Of a stretch of DNA of 64,000 bases, positions 26,595 through 35,581 are shown piece after piece (the first letter of the stretch is position 1; every line of letters begins with the position of its first letter). Position numbers and translations under genes: made by a program. The notes beneath the pieces were generated by a model. That model had not been told where the DNA came from, did not search any database, and saw nothing but the letters and a program-made list of their open reading frames with translations. The stretch is from positions 4,526,001 to 4,590,000 of the forward strand of contig NZ_CP042968.1 in NCBI RefSeq assembly GCF_001693515.2. The letters are read 5' to 3'. Source of the DNA: Bradyrhizobium paxllaeri. GTDB lineage: Bacteria; Pseudomonadota; Alphaproteobacteria; Rhizobiales; Xanthobacteraceae.

Positions 26595-27554
26595 ATGGCA
26601 CGCTTCAATCTGAACAGATTCTTCGATGACGGCCGCTTCGAAGATATTTTCGCCAGGTTCGGCGGCGGCAGCGCCGACCATGATCATCTGAACGGGACAA
26701 CGGCCAACAACACCTTGTTCGGCGGAGCCAAGGCAGACACCCTCGCCGGCATGGCCGGTAGCGACACGCTCAACGGCGGCTCCGGCGACGACAAGGTGTG
26801 GGGCGGCTCGGGTAACGACACCCTCACGGGCGGCTCCGGCGGCGACCTTCTCGTCGGCGGCTTCGGCGCAGATCGGATGGATGGCGGCACCGGCAATGAC
26901 GTCCTGCTCAGCCGCTCGGACTCCGGCGAAATGGTCGCGGCCCAGGACGGCACGACGCGGATCTTCGCGGCCGAATCGGCGGCGTTCAAGGCGGTCAACG
27001 ACACCATCACCGGCGGCAGCGGGTCTGACACCTTCCGCTTCGAGATGAACGTGAACGCCAAGGAGGAGATCGTCGCCAAGCATGTCAATGCCGACGGCAC
27101 CATCGACTGGGTTGGCGTGACCGGCGAGAACAACGCCACCCACGACCACTGGGTCGACGGCATCGGCAACGACGTGATCCGCGACTTCAACCGCGCCCAG
27201 GGCGACAAGATCGAAATCTCCGGCCACACCGCCGAAGTCAAGTCGATCCAGCACAAGGACAGCAATGGCGACGGCAGGAACGACTACAGCGTGATCACCG
27301 TCATCAGCCAGCAGGGCAATGCCGGCGCGCATGACGAGGATCTGCTCGGCACTATCACCGTCTACGGCAACCTCGTGAACAAAAACGATATCGCCGTGAC
27401 CCAGACGGTGTATGGCGCCTACGAGAAGGTCGGCGAACTCGCCGACGGCGTGCACTTCGATCTGGAGGACGACGGCATCCTGGCCAATGGCGGCACCGAC
27501 GGCGGCCACCACAACGAAGCCACCGCGATGGCCAACATGGCCATGTACGGCTAA
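26595..27554 (+). CDS. RTX-type calcium-binding protein, probable type I secretion substrate
   Basis: The product is a 319-residue acidic, Gly/Asp-rich protein starting MARFNLNRFFDDGRFEDIFA with no N-terminal signal. From about residue 35 to 100 it carries RTX nonapeptides ('GGAKADTLAGMAGSDTL', 'GGSGDDKVWGGSGNDTLTGG', 'GGTGNDVLLSR'), which fold as a Ca-binding beta-roll. The middle resembles the serralysin-type C-terminal region ('GGSGSDTFRFEMN', 'GNDVIRDFNRAQGDKIEISG'). The lack of a Sec signal fits C-terminal type I export. No ABC/HlyD/TolC secretion genes lie in the window, so it is an orphan. No catalytic domain is visible. Confidence 0.85.
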   Translation: MARFNLNRFFDDGRFEDIFARFGGGSADHDHLNGTTANNTLFGGAKADTLAGMAGSDTLNGGSGDDKVWGGSGNDTLTGGSGGDLLVGGFGADRMDGGTGNDVLLSRSDSGEMVAAQDGTTRIFAAESAAFKAVNDTITGGSGSDTFRFEMNVNAKEEIVAKHVNADGTIDWVGVTGENNATHDHWVDGIGNDVIRDFNRAQGDKIEISGHTAEVKSIQHKDSNGDGRNDYSVITVISQQGNAGAHDEDLLGTITVYGNLVNKNDIAVTQTVYGAYEKVGELADGVHFDLEDDGILANGGTDGGHHNEATAMANMAMYG

Positions 27555-27584
27555 GCCGAAAACAACAAGACACAATCACGGACG

Positions 27585-27606
27585 AGGGCCGCCTCCCGGC
27601 CGCCCT
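27585..27606 (+). terminator. Possible terminator after the RTX gene
   Basis: An imperfect GC-rich stem (AGGGC paired with GCCCT around a CG-rich interior) is followed by TGTTCT about 30 bases past the RTX stop. The stem is irregular and the T-tract weak. Confidence 0.3.
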
Positions 27607-27687
27607 TGTTCTCCAGCGTCCGGTGTCGATTGCAGCGTCGCCGGGCGCTGGACTGCGTCGAAGCGTTCTCTTTAAGCCATCCGGCAA

Positions 27688-27731
27688 GTAGCCCGCATGG
27701 GTGAAGCGACATGAGCGACATGCGGGGCTAC
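27688..27731. repeat. Short inverted repeat GTAGCCCGCATG / CATGCGGGGCTAC
   Basis: These are 12-base arms with one extra base, around a 19-base centre containing GCGACATGAGCGACATG. It is followed by 'CCCGGATGTCGCT', which looks like part of a second unit. It resembles short palindromic repeats common in Rhizobiales. There is no other copy in this window. It lies in the 416-bp gap between the RTX gene and the transglycosylase, where I see no gene. Confidence 0.65.
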
Positions 27732-27970
27732 CATCCCGGATGTCGCTGAACTACGGCGGACAAGTCGCCTATCGGGTGAGCACGTGCGCGCCGCTACGCT
27801 GGAACTCGTCGGGTTCCATCTGCCTCATTTTGCGCGTGTTTGTTGTGTAGACGCGACAATTGCATCTTGTGAGTTGTGGCAATCTTTCGAACAGTTCGGG
27901 CCACACGCATCACGCGATCTCTTGGTTTTCGACAGTGTTTGTGACGTGGGTTTCGCAGGGGGGCCATGGA

Positions 27971-30184
27971 ATGAACCGATGCTTGCGCTCGCTGTCTTGT
28001 TTTTTCACGCTAGCTGGACTCACTCTCTTCTCGACGGATGCGACCGCGCGGGCCAGCCATAAGCCACATGCCCAGAAAGCGCACGAAGCGACCAAGAAGT
28101 CGCCCGTGGCGAAAGAGGCTCGCCCCCATCGCAGCGCGGCGTCCGGAAAACGCCGGCACGCCAAGCACGCTTCCGCACAACGCAAGGCGAAGCCGTCGAA
28201 GGCTCCGCCTGCTCCCAAGGAGGCTATCGCTCCCCTGACGGGCGATCTCGCGCTGGTGAAGGAAGCCATCGAGCTCGCGCGCAAGGCAAAGACCGAAGAG
28301 GCGACCGACGTCAGGAACAGGATCGCGGATCCGGGGGCGCAAAAGCTCGTCGAGTGGTTCATCCTGCGCCACCCGGCCACGATAGCGAATTTCGGCCGTT
28401 ACGCGGCATTCCTCGCCGCTAATCCGGAATGGCCGAGTGCGGCGTTGCTGCGCCGGCGCGCCGAGGCCCGGTTGTGGGAGCAGCGCAGCGATGCGGCAAC
28501 GGTCCGCGGCTTCACCAGCGATCGGCCCACCTATGCCAAGGGCAAGTTGGCGCTGGCGCGCGTGCTGCTGGCAGAGAACGATCGAGACGGCGCGGCCAGG
28601 CTGGTACGCGACGCATGGCGATCGGACGAACTGTCGGAGCGCCTGGAGACGGATGTGCTCGAGACGTTCCGTGACTTTCTCAATCGCGATGACCACCGCG
28701 CGCGCATGGACAGGCGCATCGGCGCCAAGGATCTCGACGGCGCGAAGCGCGCCGCGCGGCGGCTTGGCGACGACGAGCTTGCAATCGTGAAGGCTTGTGC
28801 CGCGGTCAGGGGAAAATCAGACAAGGCGAAGGATGCACTCGACGATGTCGCCGTCGAGGCACGGCAGGATCTCGGCTACACCCTTTGCCGCATCCAGTGG
28901 ATGCTCGCCGAAAAGCGCATTGACGATGCGGTCCGCCTGATGCTGGCCGCGGCGCCCGAGACCATGGCGCTGCAGGACACCGATCAATGGTGGCGCGAAC
29001 GGCGCATGCTCGCCCGCAAGCTGCTCGATGACGGCAAGTTCCAGACGGCCTACGATGTGATCCGCCCCGCCGCGCTGCCGGCCAATGAATACTACCGGTC
29101 CGACTACCACTTCATGTGCGGCTGGATAGCCCTGCGCTACCTCGACGACCCCGCCACGGCGGCCCGGCATTTCGCCCGCATCGATGAGGGGCAGGTCAAT
29201 CCGACCGTGCTGTCGCGTGCGAACTACTGGCGCGGACGCGCGGCCGAAGCCCTTGGCCAGGCGGATGCGATGCGCTTGAGCTATGAAGCGGCCGCCCGCT
29301 ATCCGACCGCTTATTACGGGCAGCTCGCGCGCGCCAGGATTGGCCGTGACCAGATCGAGCTACGCGCGCCCTCACCCGTTCTCGCGTCCGCCGATGCTTC
29401 CGCCACGGACGAACGCGTGCGCGCCGCCGAGATGCTCTACGAGATCGGCGAGCGCGATGTCGTGCTCTATTTTGCTGCCGATCTCGGCGAGCAAAGCACT
29501 GATGTTGTCCTGCTCGAAGCGCTCGGCGAGCTCACCGGCCGCCGCAACGACGCCCGCGCGATGCTGCAGGTCGGAAAGCCTTCGCTCGGCCGCGGACTGC
29601 GGCTCGACCATTACGCGTTTCCCATCATCGGGATTCCGCCGCACCGCCAGGTCGCTCCCGAGATCGAGCGCAGCATCATCTATTCGGTGGCGCGTACCGA
29701 GAGCGCGTTCGACCAGCGCGACAAGTCTCCGGCAAATGCAGTCGGCCTGATGCAGGTGACACCGGAAGCAGGACGCGATACCGCGAAGCGCTTTGGGATC
29801 AGCTACGACTGGGACCGGATGGTTTCCGATCCGGTCTACAATACGCAGATGGGTGCCGCCGAACTGAGCGCGCTACTGAGCGAATACAAGGGCAATCACA
29901 TCATGACCTTTGCCGGCTACAATGCCGGAAGGGGCCGGGTGCGGGACTGGGTCAAGGCCTATGGCGATCCGCGCAACCCTACGGTCGATCCGGTCGACTG
30001 GGTGGAGCGCATTCCGTTTTCGGAGACGCGGAACTACGTCCAGCGGGTGATGGAGAATCTGGCGGTCTACCGCGTGCGGTTTGGCAGCGACACCGCGGTG
30101 GCGTCGAAGGCCGACCAGCGCGTCAACACGCAGGAAGTGAATGCGGCGCCGCTGCCGACCTCCGAGGCGGCCGCCGGCCGGTGA
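27971..30184 (+). CDS. Periplasmic lytic transglycosylase (Slt70-like)
   Basis: This murein lytic transglycosylase cleaves the MurNAc-GlcNAc bond to form 1,6-anhydro-muropeptides, which NagZ then recycles. The 737-residue product starts MNRCLRSLSCFFTLAGLTLF (signal peptide, about 1-28), and a Lys/Ala-rich linker runs to about residue 85. A long superhelical TPR-like domain follows, then a C-terminal SLT domain with catalytic Glu near residue 577 in 'IYSVARTESAFDQRDKSP' and 'AVGLMQVTPEAGRD', plus 'FAGYNAGRGRV'. The frame is open upstream, but only this start gives a signal peptide. Its stop codon touches an ISAzo13-type transposase remnant, so the last residues may have been changed. Confidence 0.93.
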   Translation: MNRCLRSLSCFFTLAGLTLFSTDATARASHKPHAQKAHEATKKSPVAKEARPHRSAASGKRRHAKHASAQRKAKPSKAPPAPKEAIAPLTGDLALVKEAIELARKAKTEEATDVRNRIADPGAQKLVEWFILRHPATIANFGRYAAFLAANPEWPSAALLRRRAEARLWEQRSDAATVRGFTSDRPTYAKGKLALARVLLAENDRDGAARLVRDAWRSDELSERLETDVLETFRDFLNRDDHRARMDRRIGAKDLDGAKRAARRLGDDELAIVKACAAVRGKSDKAKDALDDVAVEARQDLGYTLCRIQWMLAEKRIDDAVRLMLAAAPETMALQDTDQWWRERRMLARKLLDDGKFQTAYDVIRPAALPANEYYRSDYHFMCGWIALRYLDDPATAARHFARIDEGQVNPTVLSRANYWRGRAAEALGQADAMRLSYEAAARYPTAYYGQLARARIGRDQIELRAPSPVLASADASATDERVRAAEMLYEIGERDVVLYFAADLGEQSTDVVLLEALGELTGRRNDARAMLQVGKPSLGRGLRLDHYAFPIIGIPPHRQVAPEIERSIIYSVARTESAFDQRDKSPANAVGLMQVTPEAGRDTAKRFGISYDWDRMVSDPVYNTQMGAAELSALLSEYKGNHIMTFAGYNAGRGRVRDWVKAYGDPRNPTVDPVDWVERIPFSETRNYVQRVMENLAVYRVRFGSDTAVASKADQRVNTQEVNAAPLPTSEAAAGR

Positions 30185-30435
30185 AGTTGTGACGGGCAGC
30201 TTGGGGCCGGTCTTTGCGCCGCAGCTCCCGGCCGCTGTTCTTGAAGTCACCGACCAGTTCCTTTTTTTGGTGTCGACAGAGATCGCCGGTTGGCCGCCCC
30301 GTCGGAAGCGTTCGATCGCATCAAACTGGCCTGGCCAGCCGCATCGTCCACCACCCGCCCGGTACCCAGCAAGTGGAACCGCATCGAGCATCGCATGTTC
30401 GCCTTCATCAGCCAGAACTGGCGCGGCAAGCCCTT
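30183..30435. pseudogene. Scrambled remnant of an ISAzo13-type transposase
   Basis: Two pieces of one transposase lie in opposite orientation. On the minus strand, 30310 down to 30183, I read 'GGQPAISVDTKK', a one-base loss in an A-run, then 'ELVGDFKNSGREL'. On the plus strand, 30340-30435, I read 'HHPPGT', a one-base gain, then 'SKWNRIEHRMFAFISQNW' and 'RGKPL'. These are core and C-terminal motifs of ISAzo13-family transposases, recognised from memory. Both pieces are frameshifted and dead. It abuts the slt stop codon. Confidence 0.75.
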
Positions 30436-30465
30436 AGTTGAATCTTGTCGGAAGAGGATAGCGAG

Positions 30466-31362
30466 ATGACTGAACGAATTTCGTTGGAGGGGAAGGTCGC
30501 GGTTGTAACTGGGGCAGGCCGCGGGCTGGGGCGGGCATACATCGAACTTCTCGCCGAACGCGGTGCCCGGGTCGCGGTGAACGACCTGGGCACCGACGTA
30601 TCGGGATCCGGGAAGGACTCCACGATAGCGGAACAGGTGGCCGACCTCATTCGGTCACGTGGAGGCGAGGCAATCGCGAATGACAGCGACGTTTCCACCC
30701 CTGAAGGTGGCAGTGACCTGATCGCGACGACCATCGAGCATTTCGGGAGAATAGACCTTCTCGTGAACAACGCTGGTATCTGCGGAAGCCAGCTATTCGA
30801 GGATGCCACCCTTGACGATTTCGATCACTATTGGCGCGTGCACCTTGGCGGGCCGGTTAACACGGTGAAGGCGGCCTGGCCGCATATGGTCGCTCAGCGC
30901 TACGGGAAGATCGTCCTCACGACGTCAGTCAGCGGCCTGTTCGGACTGCGTGGCCAAGCCACCTATGCGGCGGCGAAGTGCGCAGTAGTTGGACTGATGC
31001 GCATTCTTGCAATTGAAGGTGCTGAGCACGGGATTCTCGTGAATACCATTTCCCCAGTCGGGTACACGAGGATGCACCCGGCTGCGGGATCCCGCTTGTC
31101 TGAGGCAGATGGAAAAACCACCATGCCGGTTGAGGCTGCTGCGCCAGCGATCGTCTGGCTGGCAAGCGATAGTTGTTCGGAGACGAACAACATCTACAAC
31201 GTGGGAGCCGGAGCAATCCAACGTATCGCGATCGTTATGGGACCTGGCTTCTACGACGCACATCTGACACCCGAGAGCATCGCCGAGAACTACGCAAAGG
31301 TCGAATCGATCAAGGGCTTCTTCGAACCTGGTGCGTTCGAGCCCAGTATTGGCGACGCGTAG
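30466..31362 (+). CDS. Short-chain dehydrogenase/reductase (hydroxyacyl-CoA-type)
   Basis: This NAD(P)-dependent SDR has 298 residues. It has the Rossmann motif 'VVTGAGRGLGRAY' (residues about 13-25), 'VNNAG', and the catalytic Ser near 155, Tyr167 and Lys171 in 'GQATYAAAKCAVVG'. The 'VAVNDLGTDVSGSG' segment and overall pattern resemble the 3-hydroxyacyl-CoA dehydrogenase part of multifunctional beta-oxidation enzymes. The start at ATG 30466 follows GAGG; a TTG lies 21 bases upstream. By eye it uses more GGA, GGG, ATA and TCT codons than its neighbours, and it lies beside a transposase scar, so recent acquisition is plausible. Substrate unknown. Confidence 0.85.
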   Translation: MTERISLEGKVAVVTGAGRGLGRAYIELLAERGARVAVNDLGTDVSGSGKDSTIAEQVADLIRSRGGEAIANDSDVSTPEGGSDLIATTIEHFGRIDLLVNNAGICGSQLFEDATLDDFDHYWRVHLGGPVNTVKAAWPHMVAQRYGKIVLTTSVSGLFGLRGQATYAAAKCAVVGLMRILAIEGAEHGILVNTISPVGYTRMHPAAGSRLSEADGKTTMPVEAAAPAIVWLASDSCSETNNIYNVGAGAIQRIAIVMGPGFYDAHLTPESIAENYAKVESIKGFFEPGAFEPSIGDA

Positions 31363-31490
31363 ATACAAGATACCTGCAAGGGCGAAGTCTTGAGGAACGA
31401 CGTTACGTCCTGGAGATGATGTCGCTCCCATCAGCTCAAACTGGGGGGTCCAGTGGGACCCAGTCGCACATGACGAACTGGTGATCCACG

Positions 31491-31655
31491 CTATTTCTTT
31501 CCGGGCGCGACCGGCGCAAGGTCAGAATCGCTAGTCACTTCTTTAACCCCGCCCAATTCCCCGCCGGTGAGAATGAATGCCGCGGCAGCCACCGCGATGA
31601 TTCCGCCGAGAATGAGTCCGATTGTGCCCTTGGCTCGGTTGTCATTGTCAGCCAT
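31491..31655 (-). CDS. Small single-pass membrane protein, 54 aa
   Basis: The protein reads MADNDNRAKGTIGLILGGII and continues with an uninterrupted hydrophobic helix to about residue 30 ('AVAAAAFILTGGELG'). A polar tail ends 'APVAPGKK' before TAG. Charge and helix placement suggest N-in, C-out topology. The upstream sequence has no strong ribosome site but the codon pattern is regular and GC-rich at third positions. It stands alone between the SDR and the tctC-like gene. No family recognised. It is too short for most gene callers. Confidence 0.6.
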   Translation of the reverse strand: MADNDNRAKGTIGLILGGIIAVAAAAFILTGGELGGVKEVTSDSDLAPVAPGKK

Positions 31656-31751
31656 TGTGCGCTCCGTATACGTATCGGAGCGCTAACGTCCGCGCTACCG
31701 GTAGGTTCCCCGTCCCCGGTCTTGCACATTCGTCCGCGCGCGCATCCGGAG

Positions 31752-32720
31752 CTAGTCCACCTTGACGTTGGCGGCCTTGATCATCGGCCACCATTTTTCG
31801 ATCTCGGTCTTCTGCCAGGCGCCGAGGGCTTCGGGCGTGAGCTTGTCCTTCGGCGGCATCTGCAGACCGAGGTTTTCGAGCTGCTTGCGCACGGCCGGAT
31901 CATTCAGGGCGTCAACCGCCGCGGCATTCAGCTTTGCGACGACGTCCTTTGGCGTGCCCTTGGGCACCCAAAGGCCTGACCACAGCGTCATGTGGAATCC
32001 CGGCAACCCCGCTTCGTCCACGGTCGGGATGTCGGAGGCGGATTCGACGCGCTTGGAATCCGTGATGGCGTAAGCACGGATGTTGCCGGCGCGCACCTGC
32101 CCGATCGAATTCGAGGTCTGGTCGACGATCATGTCGATCTGGCCGGCGACGAGATCGTTCATCGCGGGACCGGTGCCGCGGTACGGCACATATTGCAGCT
32201 TGATGCCGGAGACGTTCTCGAAATAGAGCCCGGCGATATGGCTGCCGGAGCCGGCCCCCGCCGTGCCCGCAGTCGCCGGCGTCGGCTGCGCCTTCAGCCA
32301 CGCCAGAAATTCCTTCAGCGACGTTGCGGGAACCGCCTTCTTGCTGACGATGATCATCGGATTGCTCGGCAACAGCGCGACCGGTTCGAGATCGGTGACG
32401 AGATCGTAGCCGAGCTTGTAGATCGCGCCATTGGCGACGTGGGTGCCGAGATGGCCGAAGCTGACCGTGTAACCGTCAGGCGCTGAGCGAACCGCGCGGC
32501 CGACGCCGACCGAGCCGCCCGCCCCGGTCACGTTCTCGACCAGGACCTGCTCGCCGAGCGTGACCTTCATGCGTTCGGCGAGGATCCGCGCCATCGCATC
32601 CGACGGCCCGCCGGCCGAGAACGGCACGACGATGGTGATGGGGCGCGAGGGGAAGTTTTGGGCGGTTGCGACACTGCCAAACGCCAACCCTGCAATCACG
32701 GCCAGAATGATCTTTCGCAT
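31752..32720 (-). CDS. Tripartite tricarboxylate transporter-type binding protein (Bug family), second copy
   Basis: The product has 322 residues, a signal peptide (MRKIILAVIAGLAFGSVATA) and the Bug-family core 'NFPSRPITIVVPFSAGGPSD', 'VLVENVTGAGGSVG' and 'YVPYRGTGPAMNDLVAGQID'. It is a paralogue of the protein at 14251. GGGAG precedes the start. It lies 33 bp downstream of a threonine-synthase-like gene on the same strand, so the two may form an operon around an amino acid or hydroxy-acid. No TctA/TctB genes nearby. Ligand unknown. Confidence 0.92.
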   Translation of the reverse strand: MRKIILAVIAGLAFGSVATAQNFPSRPITIVVPFSAGGPSDAMARILAERMKVTLGEQVLVENVTGAGGSVGVGRAVRSAPDGYTVSFGHLGTHVANGAIYKLGYDLVTDLEPVALLPSNPMIIVSKKAVPATSLKEFLAWLKAQPTPATAGTAGAGSGSHIAGLYFENVSGIKLQYVPYRGTGPAMNDLVAGQIDMIVDQTSNSIGQVRAGNIRAYAITDSKRVESASDIPTVDEAGLPGFHMTLWSGLWVPKGTPKDVVAKLNAAAVDALNDPAVRKQLENLGLQMPPKDKLTPEALGAWQKTEIEKWWPMIKAANVKVD

Positions 32721-32753
32721 CTCGTGCTCCCATCACATTCAGCCGCGTGACAG

Positions 32754-33995
32754 TCAGAGCTTCGCGTAGTCGATCGGTTTGTGTCGATCGAGCGTGCGCG
32801 TGACCGGCGGTAGCGGATATTTAAGCCCCGTGGCGCAATTGAACAGCATGACGCGATCGTTTTTCGTCACGCGGCCCTCGGCGAGGCTCTGCTGATAGGC
32901 AGCATACGTCGCCGCCCCTTCCGGACACAACAGCAGCCCTTCCTCGCGCGCGACTTCGTTGAGCGCAGCAGAAATCTTCTCATCCGGGACCGCGATGGCG
33001 AAGCCCTTGCTCTCACGAACGGCGCGCAGGATCAGAAAATCTCCGACCGCCTGCGGCACGCGAATGCCCGACGCAATGGTGTGCGCATCTTCCCAGCGCG
33101 GCGCGTGCTCGGTGCCTGCTTCAAAAGCACGCACCATCGGCGCACAGCCGGACGCCTGCACCGCGACCATCCGCGGGCGCTTCGACCCGATGAAGCCGAT
33201 CGCTTCCAGTTCGGCGAACGCCTTCCACATGCCGATCAGGCCGGTGCCGCCGCCGGTCGGGTAGAAGATGACGTCAGGCATCTCCCAGCCCAGCTGCTCG
33301 GCAAGCTCCAGGCCCATCGTCTTCTTGCCTTCGATCCGGTACGGCTCCTTCAGCGTCGAGGTGTCGAACCAGCCGGCTTTGGCCTTGCCTTCCCCGACGA
33401 TCTTGCCGCAATCATCGATCAGGCCGTTGACGCGATAGACGGTGGCGCCCTGGAGTTCGATCTCGCTGACGTTCACCTCGGGCGTATCGGCGGGGCAGAA
33501 GATCGTGGTCTTGATGCCGCAGGAGGTGGCGTAGGCGGCCAGCGCCGCGCCCGCGTTGCCGTTGGTCGGCATCGCCATGTGCCTGATGCCGAGCGCCTTA
33601 CCCATCGACACCGCCATCACGAGGCCGCGGGCCTTGAACGAGCCGGTCGGCAGCCGGCCCTCGTCCTTGACAATGATCTCGCCACCGCCGAGTTTTTTCG
33701 CAAGCTTCGGCAGCCTGATCAGCGGCGTCATGACCTCGCCGAGGCTGACGATGTCGCTGACCTTCCTCACCGGCAGCAGTTCGCGATAGCGCCACATATC
33801 GGCGGGGCGCTGTGCTAGCGCGTCCTTCGTCAACGCCTTCTTCACGCCGGCGAGGTCGTAGCGCACCAAGAGCGGCTTGCCGGCCTTGGAGAGGTTGTGG
33901 ATCTGGTCGGCTTCGTAGCGATCGCCTTCCATCGCGCATTCGAGATGGGTCACGAAGGTCGGGCGTTCGATGATGAGGTTGTCGTTGTCTTTCAC
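32754..33995 (-). CDS. Threonine synthase-like PLP enzyme
   Basis: The product has 413 residues and is a fold-type II PLP-dependent lyase. The Schiff-base Lys lies in 'RLPTGSFKARGLVMAVS' near residue 122, the substrate Asn loop is 'AMPTNGNAGAALAAYA', and the phosphate-binding Gly loop is 'FYPTGGGTGLIGMWKAF'. These match threonine synthases of the short type and related dehydratases. The N-terminal 60 residues ('THLECAMEGDRYEADQIHNL') fit threonine synthase, whose family often has a CxxC here; only one Cys remains. It is followed by a tctC-like binding protein. A main threonine synthase could exist elsewhere, so I give no symbol. Confidence 0.82.
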   Translation of the reverse strand: MKDNDNLIIERPTFVTHLECAMEGDRYEADQIHNLSKAGKPLLVRYDLAGVKKALTKDALAQRPADMWRYRELLPVRKVSDIVSLGEVMTPLIRLPKLAKKLGGGEIIVKDEGRLPTGSFKARGLVMAVSMGKALGIRHMAMPTNGNAGAALAAYATSCGIKTTIFCPADTPEVNVSEIELQGATVYRVNGLIDDCGKIVGEGKAKAGWFDTSTLKEPYRIEGKKTMGLELAEQLGWEMPDVIFYPTGGGTGLIGMWKAFAELEAIGFIGSKRPRMVAVQASGCAPMVRAFEAGTEHAPRWEDAHTIASGIRVPQAVGDFLILRAVRESKGFAIAVPDEKISAALNEVAREEGLLLCPEGAATYAAYQQSLAEGRVTKNDRVMLFNCATGLKYPLPPVTRTLDRHKPIDYAKL

Positions 33996-34031
33996 GCCTG
34001 GTTTTCTTTCTTGTTACGTGGTCTTCGTATT

Positions 34032-34110
34032 CGTCATTGCGAGCGCAGCGAAGCAATCCATGGTGCCGCAAGCGGACAGGTAGATTGCTTCGCTTCGCTC
34101 GCAATGACGG
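34032..34110. repeat. Intergenic palindromic repeat, family B, copy 1
   Basis: The arms are CGTCATTGCGAGCGCAGCG with AAGCAATCCA on the left, and GATTGCTTCGCTTCGCTCGC with AATGACGG on the right. They are inverted copies around a 20-25 base centre. It lies between the threonine-synthase-like gene and the lpdA stop. Other copies are at 35582, 40379 and 62368. Confidence 0.9.
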
Positions 34111-34115
34111 CGGCG

Positions 34116-35534
34116 TCACATATTCAACACGCGGCCATAAGCATCGAGAACGGCTTCCTTCATCATCTCCGACAGCGTCGGATGCGGGAAGACGGTGTGC
34201 ATCAGTTCTTCCTCGGTCGTCTCCAGATTCATAGCGACCACATAGCCCTGGATCAGTTCGGTCACTTCCGCACCGATCATGTGCGCGCCGAGCAACTGCC
34301 CGGTCTTCTTGTCGAAGATCACCTTGATCAGGCCCTGGTCCTCGCCGAGCGCGATCGCCTTGCCGTTGCCGACGAAGGGGAAGCGGCCGACGCGGATCTC
34401 GCGGCCGCCTTCTTTCGCCTTGGCTTCGGTCAGGCCCACAGAGGCGATCTGCGGGTGGCAGTAGGTGCAGCCGGGAATGAGGTTCTTGTCCATGGCGTGC
34501 GGATGCAGGCCCTTGATCGCCTCGATGCAGACCACGCCCTCGTGCTCGGCCTTGTGGGCGAGCATCGGAGGGCCGGCGACATCGCCAATAGCGTAGATGC
34601 CGGGGACATTGGTCTTGCCGTAGCCGTCGATCACGACAACGCCGCGGTCGGTCTTGACGCCGACCTTCTCCAACCCGAGGCCCTCGACATTGCCGACCAC
34701 GCCGACCGCGGAAATCACCCGTTCGAATTCGACCGTCTGCGGCTTCTTGCCGTCGTCGATGGTGGCGACGACGCTGTCGGCCTTCTTCTCCAGTTTCGTC
34801 ACCTTGGTGTTGGAGAGGATCTTGATGCCCATCTTCTCGAAGCGTTTTTGCGCAAGGCCCGCGATCTCCGCGTCCTCGACGGGCAGGATCTGCGGCAGTA
34901 CCTCGACCACGGTGACGTCGGCGCCCATGGTGTGAAAGAACGACGCAAACTCGATGCCGATCGCGCCGGAGCCGACCACCAGCAGCGACTTCGGCATCCG
35001 ATCCGGCACCATCGCCTCGAAATAGGTCCAGACCAGCTTCTTGTCAGGCTCGAGCCCCGGCAGCACGCGCGGCCGCGCGCCGGTGGCGATGATGATGTGC
35101 TTGGCCTGATAGGCGCCCTCGCCCAGCGTCCCCTTCGGCGCTTCGACGGCGGACTTCTTCACGGTCACCTTGCCGGGCGCATCGATCGAGGCGTCGCCCC
35201 AGATCACCGTGACCTTGTTCTTCCTCATCAGGAAGCCGACGCCGTCGTTCAGCCGCTTCGAGACGCCGCGCGAGCGCTGCACCACGGCTTTCGGATCGAA
35301 CGAGACCTTCTCGGCGGAAAGGCCGTAATCCTTGGCGTGCTGCATGTAGTGGTAGATTTCCGCCGAGCGCAAAAGCGCCTTGGTCGGGATGCAGCCCCAG
35401 TTCAGGCAGATGCCGCCGAGATAGGATTTTTCGATGATCGCGGTCTTGAAGCCGAGTTGCGCCGCACGGATCGCGGTGACGTAGCCGCCGGGGCCGGAGC
35501 CGATGATGATGACGTCGAAGGATGTGTCGGCCAT
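34116..35534 (-). CDS. lpdA: Dihydrolipoyl dehydrogenase (E3)
   Basis: This FAD flavoprotein reoxidises dihydrolipoyl groups of the pyruvate dehydrogenase complex with NAD+. The 472-residue protein has the FAD motif 'VIIIGSGPGGYVTAIRAAQL', the redox disulfide in 'GGICLNWGCIPTKALL', the NAD loop 'LLVVGSGAIGIEFASFF', 'YAIGDVAGPPMLAHKA', and the C-terminal His-Glu pair in 'FPHPTLSEMMKEA'. It is the last gene of the pdh cluster, separated from pdhC by a family B repeat. Assignment to the pyruvate complex rests on this context. Confidence 0.96.
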   Translation of the reverse strand: MADTSFDVIIIGSGPGGYVTAIRAAQLGFKTAIIEKSYLGGICLNWGCIPTKALLRSAEIYHYMQHAKDYGLSAEKVSFDPKAVVQRSRGVSKRLNDGVGFLMRKNKVTVIWGDASIDAPGKVTVKKSAVEAPKGTLGEGAYQAKHIIIATGARPRVLPGLEPDKKLVWTYFEAMVPDRMPKSLLVVGSGAIGIEFASFFHTMGADVTVVEVLPQILPVEDAEIAGLAQKRFEKMGIKILSNTKVTKLEKKADSVVATIDDGKKPQTVEFERVISAVGVVGNVEGLGLEKVGVKTDRGVVVIDGYGKTNVPGIYAIGDVAGPPMLAHKAEHEGVVCIEAIKGLHPHAMDKNLIPGCTYCHPQIASVGLTEAKAKEGGREIRVGRFPFVGNGKAIALGEDQGLIKVIFDKKTGQLLGAHMIGAEVTELIQGYVVAMNLETTEEELMHTVFPHPTLSEMMKEAVLDAYGRVLNM

Positions 35535-35581
35535 TGGCTACTCGCTCGTTCCCATCGTGCGCCCGGACTTGCTGCCTATGT

